From an uncultured Anaerovibrio sp. (GTDB taxonomy: Bacteria; Bacillota; Negativicutes; Selenomonadales; Selenomonadaceae), in NCBI GenBank assembly GCA_902786545.1, contig CADACU010000004.1, positions 1-64,000 on the forward strand: 64,000 bases of DNA, written 5' to 3'. Numbering within the stretch: the first letter of the stretch is position 1; every line of letters begins with the position of its first letter. Below, piece after piece: positions 60,484 to 64,000 of the stretch. A program made the position numbers and the translations under genes. Below the pieces are notes generated by a model. It made no database searches, was not told the DNA's origin, and saw only the letters and a program-made list of their open reading frames with translations.

Positions 60484-61825
60484 GGCAAAATTTATCAAAA
60501 AAGTTGTTATTTCCGTGACATGTGTACTGCTTGCAGGCTGTAGCCTTGTACAGGCTGATCAGGCCAAGCAGCAGGCCGCTTCCACGCAGCTTTTGTGTGC
60601 TATGGGAGATATGCTGGTTTACGACAGTCAGCTGAATGATGCATTTAAAAGTGTACTTGGTGATTTTGGCTATGAGGTGGCGGCCTTTTCCAACCAAAAT
60701 AAACGGGCCAGTACAAATTTTGTTTTGTTTAGAAGTCTTGAACCTAGCCCACAGACCAACCGATATATAAATATACTGGCTATTCCCGGTACTGAAAAGA
60801 TGAAGGATGTGGAAGTGGATTTGCGGTTTGGCAAGGTACTGTTTGGCGGGACTAATCCAGCGGAATTTGCTGAGTTTGCCAAGACGGAAAAAACTACTTC
60901 GGCGGATCCTTTGGTACACCGTGGCTTTAATGACTACACCCAAACTGCCTTTTTTACTACCCGGCCGGATGGTACCATGGGGGTAGACAAGGTTTTTGAA
61001 ATTGTTAAAGCGGATAGTGAGCAGCTGATTCTCACCGGACACAGTTTAGGGGGAGCGGTATCTGTCCTGTTGGGGAGCCGTCTGCAATGTATGGGGGCTC
61101 CAATGGATGAATTGGAGGTTGTTACCTTTGGCGCACCAGCGGTAGGCAATCAGGTTTTTGCTGATAAGTACGGCTCCAAGGTAAATTACACCCGCTATAC
61201 CATGAGTGGTGATCCGGTGCATGGAATGCTGCAGTTGCTGAAATCTGGTTATGTCCAGACTGGCAAGGAAGTCAAATGTCAACGCAATCCTAATTCCTAT
61301 CGGTTCAGTCACAATATGGCCGAGTATTTGGATTATTCCATCCGAAACTACCTGGATGTGATGGAACAGGATGGCATGGCTCTGAATGATTATGTGGATA
61401 CGACCGCTGTTTCCAAGAAATTTTCTTTGCCGGAAAAGAATATCAAGGGACGGGTTTATTTGACTCCGGCTGTGATTACGCTACCGGATGAGCTGTTAAA
61501 TGACAAGAAATATATGAGTCGTCTGACGGAGCTTTTATCGGACTATGGCTTCGATGAAGCGGTAAAGGGCGATGAAACAGATACTGCAGCTCAGCTAAAG
61601 GGGGCACAACAGGCTGGTTGCGGCCGTATTTCCCGGGTAGCGATTGATGCCCGACAAATTAAGAAAAAGGTTTATCAGGTGACGGTTAATGAGGAAATAA
61701 CTGATGCCTATGGCAATATAGTCAGCACCCAGACTTGTGGCACTGCCACCGATAATGTTTCACCGATAGAGGCTGTATTATTTGGCTTAGGCCGTTGCGT
61801 AACTAATCGACAGATGTTCAAGTAA
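60458..61825 (+). CDS. Lipase class 3-like lipoprotein
   Basis: This 455-residue protein has a lipoprotein signal with lipobox LLAGC (about residues 24-28), then an alpha/beta-hydrolase lipase_3 domain with the nucleophile in LILTGHSLGGAVSVLLG (about 188-204) and an Asp/His pair candidate in SGDPVHGM (about 253-260). The C-terminal third has no known motif. It is likely anchored in the envelope and hydrolyses an ester, perhaps lipid. ATG 60458 lies inside the nspC end (26-bp overlap), so it may be in the polyamine transcript without sharing function. Confidence 0.85.
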   Translation: MKILKCAYKAKFIKKVVISVTCVLLAGCSLVQADQAKQQAASTQLLCAMGDMLVYDSQLNDAFKSVLGDFGYEVAAFSNQNKRASTNFVLFRSLEPSPQTNRYINILAIPGTEKMKDVEVDLRFGKVLFGGTNPAEFAEFAKTEKTTSADPLVHRGFNDYTQTAFFTTRPDGTMGVDKVFEIVKADSEQLILTGHSLGGAVSVLLGSRLQCMGAPMDELEVVTFGAPAVGNQVFADKYGSKVNYTRYTMSGDPVHGMLQLLKSGYVQTGKEVKCQRNPNSYRFSHNMAEYLDYSIRNYLDVMEQDGMALNDYVDTTAVSKKFSLPEKNIKGRVYLTPAVITLPDELLNDKKYMSRLTELLSDYGFDEAVKGDETDTAAQLKGAQQAGCGRISRVAIDARQIKKKVYQVTVNEEITDAYGNIVSTQTCGTATDNVSPIEAVLFGLGRCVTNRQMFK

Positions 61826-61830
61826 GGGGT

Positions 61831-62286
61831 ATGAAAATGAGTTGCAAGGATTTGACCCGTAGCATTGAAACCATCATGTCTTCTTTAATTATGTCCTGGA
61901 AGAATTATTTTGAGGCTAAGATGGCTAAATATTCCATTCGCACCATTACCATGGGAGCGGTATTGTTTTCTGTTTATAAGCATCCCGGAGTAGTCCAGGA
62001 TGATATATGCAAAATGCTGAATATGGATAAGGCCTATGTAACCCGTGAGTTAAATTCATTGTCCCGGCTTAGCTATATTAAGCGGGAAAAGGATAACATT
62101 GACCATCGGAAAAATCATGTTTATGTGACAGATGCTGGCCGGGAAGCGGCTGAGACTATTGAAGCTGTCCGGTGTGATTGGTCAGCTATCGAATTTACCG
62201 GTATTAGCGATGAAGAAAAAAAGAGTTTTTTGGATATATTGAACAAGGTTCAGACCAATGTTCGGGATAAGGCACTGATCTTTTAA
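61831..62286 (+). CDS. MarR-family transcriptional regulator
   Basis: This 151-residue protein has a winged helix-turn-helix typical of MarR: VLFSVYKHPGVVQDDICKMLNMDKAYVTRELNSLSRLSYIKREKDNIDHRKNHVYVTDAG (about residues 45-103), with the wing DHRKNHV. It starts 5 bp after the lipase stop, so both are in one operon and it may control that gene or the operon. A ligand is not predictable. A promoter for the Phe T-box transcript follows. Confidence 0.88.
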   Translation: MKMSCKDLTRSIETIMSSLIMSWKNYFEAKMAKYSIRTITMGAVLFSVYKHPGVVQDDICKMLNMDKAYVTRELNSLSRLSYIKREKDNIDHRKNHVYVTDAGREAAETIEAVRCDWSAIEFTGISDEEKKSFLDILNKVQTNVRDKALIF

Positions 62287-62294
62287 CATTTTTA

Positions 62295-62323
62295 TTGCAT
62301 TATCCTGTTGTTGATGATAAAAT
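62295..62323 (+). promoter_or_regulatory. Promoter of the pheST T-box transcript
   Basis: TTGCAT (62295-62300) and TAAAAT (62318-62323) are 17 nt apart, before the T-box leader. Confidence 0.65.
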
Positions 62324-62329
62324 ACCCTA

Positions 62330-62550
62330 TATTGAGGCAGAGAAAGAGAGAGTAGCCAGGCCGTATGCTCACAGGAAGTCCTGATAACTGCGAACAGGGC
62401 AGCTAAAGTTTGGTGAAGTTCACTCCGGAGCCTCCCCGGTGAAGAGATGTAGTTGGGGCGTATAGCTGCGTTAAGGCATAAAGAAGTTATAAATTAGGGT
62501 GGTACCGCGAATCAGACCTTCGCCCCTTTTTGGGGTGAGGGTCTTTTTTA
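62330..62550 (+). ncRNA. T-box riboswitch (tRNA-Phe) upstream of pheST
   Basis: The T-box core AGGGTGGTACCGCG is at 62496-62509. A terminator (GACCTTCGCCCC.../GGGGTGAGGGTC, then six T) ends at 62549. In Stem I, GAAGTTCACTCC places UUC (62419-62421) followed by A, the expected specifier for Phe. It allows pheS/pheT transcription when tRNA-Phe is uncharged. Confidence 0.93.
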
Positions 62551-62620
62551 ATTAGGAATTAGGAGTTAGGAGTTAGGAGTTAGGAGTTAAAAATTAGGAT
62601 TTGGGAGTTAGGAATTAGAG
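62551..62620. repeat. Heptamer (RTTAGGA) tandem array in pheS 5' UTR
   Basis: About ten 7-bp units, the first five being perfect RTTAGGA, fill the gap between the T-box terminator and the pheS ribosome site. Each carries a Shine-Dalgarno-like AGGA(G). A slippage-prone array here could vary in length between strains. Confidence 0.8.
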
Positions 62621-62635
62621 ATTTAGGAGGAAAAT

Positions 62636-63664
62636 ATGGAAAGCAAGATTGAACAGCTTCGTCAGGAAGCAAGCAAGGCTATTAAAGATGTAGCAGGTAC
62701 GCTTAACGACTTAAATGATATTAGGGTAAAATATCTCGGTAAAAAAGGTGAGTTGACTTCTATTCTCAGAGGTATGGGACAGCTTAGTGCAGAGGATCGT
62801 CCCCGTATTGGCCAAATTGTTAATGAAGCCCGTCAGCAGCTGGAGCAGCTGATTGCTGACAAAAATCAGGAGCTAAAGGCCAAGGAAATGGCCAAACGCC
62901 TGGCCAGTGAAAAGATTGATGTAACCCTGCCTGGGCGCCAGACCAGTCATGGTCACATTCATCCACTTACCTTAACCCTTTTGGAAATCAAGGATATTTT
63001 TATGCGTATGGGCTTTAGTGTGGAAGAAGGTCCGGAAATTGAGCAGGATTACTATAACTTTGAGGCGTTGAACCTGCCGAAGGATCATCCGGCTCGGGAT
63101 ATGCAGGATTCATTCTATATCACCGAGGATATTCTGATGCGTTCCCAGACCTCCCCGGTACAGGCCCGGACCATGGAGGCCCATGAGCCAAACAGTCCGA
63201 TTCGGATGATTGCTCCTGGTCGAGTATATCGCCGGGATGATTATGATGCTACCCATTCCCCAATGTTTACCCAGATTGAGGGCATGGTTATTGATAAGAA
63301 TATCAGCTTTGCCGATTTAAAGGGTACTTTGGAGGACTTCCTGCGGCAGATTTTCAACAAGGATGTAAAGGTTCGGCTTCGTCCAAGCTTTTTCCCATTT
63401 ACGGAGCCAAGCACCGAGGTGGATATTTCCTGCGTAATGTGCAAAGGTCAGGGTTGTCGTGTCTGCAAGGGCACTGGTTGGCTGGAAATATTGGGAGCCG
63501 GCATGATTCATCCAAATGTACTAAAAATGAGTGGCTATGATCCTTCCCAGGTCAGTGGCTTTGCGTTTGGTATGGGAGTAGAGCGTATTACCATGCTGAA
63601 GTACGGTATAGATGATCTTCGTCTGTTCTATGACAATGATACTCGTCTGTTGGAACAGTTTTGA
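62636..63664 (+). CDS. pheS: Phenylalanyl-tRNA synthetase alpha subunit
   Basis: This 342-residue PheS has an N-terminal coiled coil (residues about 1-85) and a class II catalytic core: [13 protein letters not shown] (motif 2 region), [21 protein letters not shown] (about 200-220), [10 protein letters not shown] and [17 protein letters not shown] (motif 3, about 308-324). A CxxC-x-CxxC stretch ([17 protein letters not shown]) lies near residue 266. TTAGGAGG is 6 nt upstream of ATG. It is followed by pheT after 18 bp. Confidence 0.97.
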   Translation: MESKIEQLRQEASKAIKDVAGTLNDLNDIRVKYLGKKGELTSILRGMGQLSAEDRPRIGQIVNEARQQLEQLIADKNQELKAKEMAKRLASEKIDVTLPGRQTSHGHIHPLTLTLLEIKDIFMRMGFSVEEGPEIEQDYYNFEALNLPKDHPARDMQDSFYITEDILMRSQTSPVQARTMEAHEPNSPIRMIAPGRVYRRDDYDATHSPMFTQIEGMVIDKNISFADLKGTLEDFLRQIFNKDVKVRLRPSFFPFTEPSTEVDISCVMCKGQGCRVCKGTGWLEILGAGMIHPNVLKMSGYDPSQVSGFAFGMGVERITMLKYGIDDLRLFYDNDTRLLEQF

Positions 63665-63682
63665 TAGGGAGGAGATAGTAAA

Positions 63683-64000
63683 ATGCAGGTATCAATGAAA
63701 TGGCTTCACGATTATATAGATTTTAATGAAACTTCCGATGAGTTGGCTGACAAGCTGACTATGGCCGGTATTCCGGTGGAAAATGTGGTTCATGCCGGTG
63801 AAGGGCTGGAGAAGGTGGTAACCGGTAAGGTTGAGTCCATTGAGCGTCATCCGGACTCTGACCATATGTTTATCACCCAGATGAATGTTGGGCAGCCGGA
63901 GCTGGTTCAGATTGTAACCGGGGCACAGAATGTGAAACAGGGTGATATTGTTCCGGTAGCCATGATTGGAGCCAAGCTGCCAAATGGGCTGAAGATTTCC
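63683..64000 (+). CDS. pheT: Phenylalanyl-tRNA synthetase beta subunit (partial, runs off right edge)
   Basis: The first 106 codons begin MQVSMKWLHDYIDFNETSDE and enter the tRNA-binding OB domain (ESIERHPDSDHMFITQMNVG, IVTGAQNVKQGDIVPVAMIGAKLPNG). AGGGAGGAG precedes ATG 63683. It is the second gene of the T-box-controlled pheST operon. Confidence 0.96.
   Translation, partial: MQVSMKWLHDYIDFNETSDELADKLTMAGIPVENVVHAGEGLEKVVTGKVESIERHPDSDHMFITQMNVGQPELVQIVTGAQNVKQGDIVPVAMIGAKLPNGLKIS

Overview
The window looks like chromosomal DNA of a diderm Firmicute of the class Negativicutes (Selenomonas/Anaerovibrio-like). That placement is my inference from protein style, T-box-controlled genes and gene neighbourhoods; I could not test it with a search. 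Genes are densely packed and mostly on the + strand; only a Tat flavoprotein (left edge), an ECF S-component and nadE are on the - strand. There is no prophage, CRISPR array, rRNA operon or transposase; one tRNA-Pro is present. The first gene (FAD oxidoreductase) and the last (pheT) run off the window.

0-13 kb: Tat flavoprotein; T-box-controlled CstA-type transporter; ECF S-component; Asp/Glu racemase; secreted VanX-type D-Ala-D-Ala dipeptidase; a decayed macro-domain gene beside an intact ADP-ribosylglycohydrolase; nitroreductase; tRNA-Pro; PTS EIICB; PepD dipeptidase. Two nearly identical 98-bp hairpin repeats (3757-3854, 6998-7095) and a recurring hairpin motif lie here. 12.4-18 kb is a D-glutamate/5-oxoproline block: D-amino acid aminotransferase, PxpA, PxpB, PxpC, DUF1445 and DUF4392 (the two halves of mammalian D-glutamate cyclase as separate genes). 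18-21.3 kb is gatCAB. 21.4-23.2 kb is a four-gene redox cassette (thioredoxin-like lipoprotein, 46-aa CXXC protein, membrane polyferredoxin, 52-aa secreted Cys protein).

23.2-32.9 kb is transport-rich: an amino-acid-type ABC system whose ATPase carries a degenerate RsbW-like HATPase domain; an SDF symporter carrying another degenerate domain of the same kind; nagB-nanE-PTS; a DASS anion symporter. Three of these transcription units (ABC, SDF, DASS) share an upstream motif AGGA-N13-TGTCGAA. 33-41.6 kb: pnp, a YczE/cytidylate-kinase-like fusion, a zinc-ribbon/SH3 protein with an L,D-transpeptidase, DUF3737, MATE and MalY/PatB. 41.7-48.6 kb is a partner-switching signalling block: RsbW-like kinase, STAS antagonist, Cache-HAMP-SpoIIE phosphatase, an NRPS condensation-domain relative fused to a cNMP-binding-like domain, and a chemoreceptor.

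48.7-64 kb: nadE (-), a DUF2939-like protein, a Y-family polymerase with a small partner, then a polyamine operon (speD, decarboxylase, speE, speB, carboxynorspermidine dehydrogenase and decarboxylase) preceded by an attenuator-like leader. It encodes two routes to spermidine-type triamines in one operon. A lipase lipoprotein and MarR regulator follow, then a Phe T-box (UUC specifier) before pheST.

Best candidates for undescribed biology: the transporters fused to degenerate HATPase domains together with their shared upstream motif; the condensation-domain/cNMP-domain protein in a partner-switching operon; the D-glutamate cyclase/5-oxoprolinase cluster; and the speD leader.
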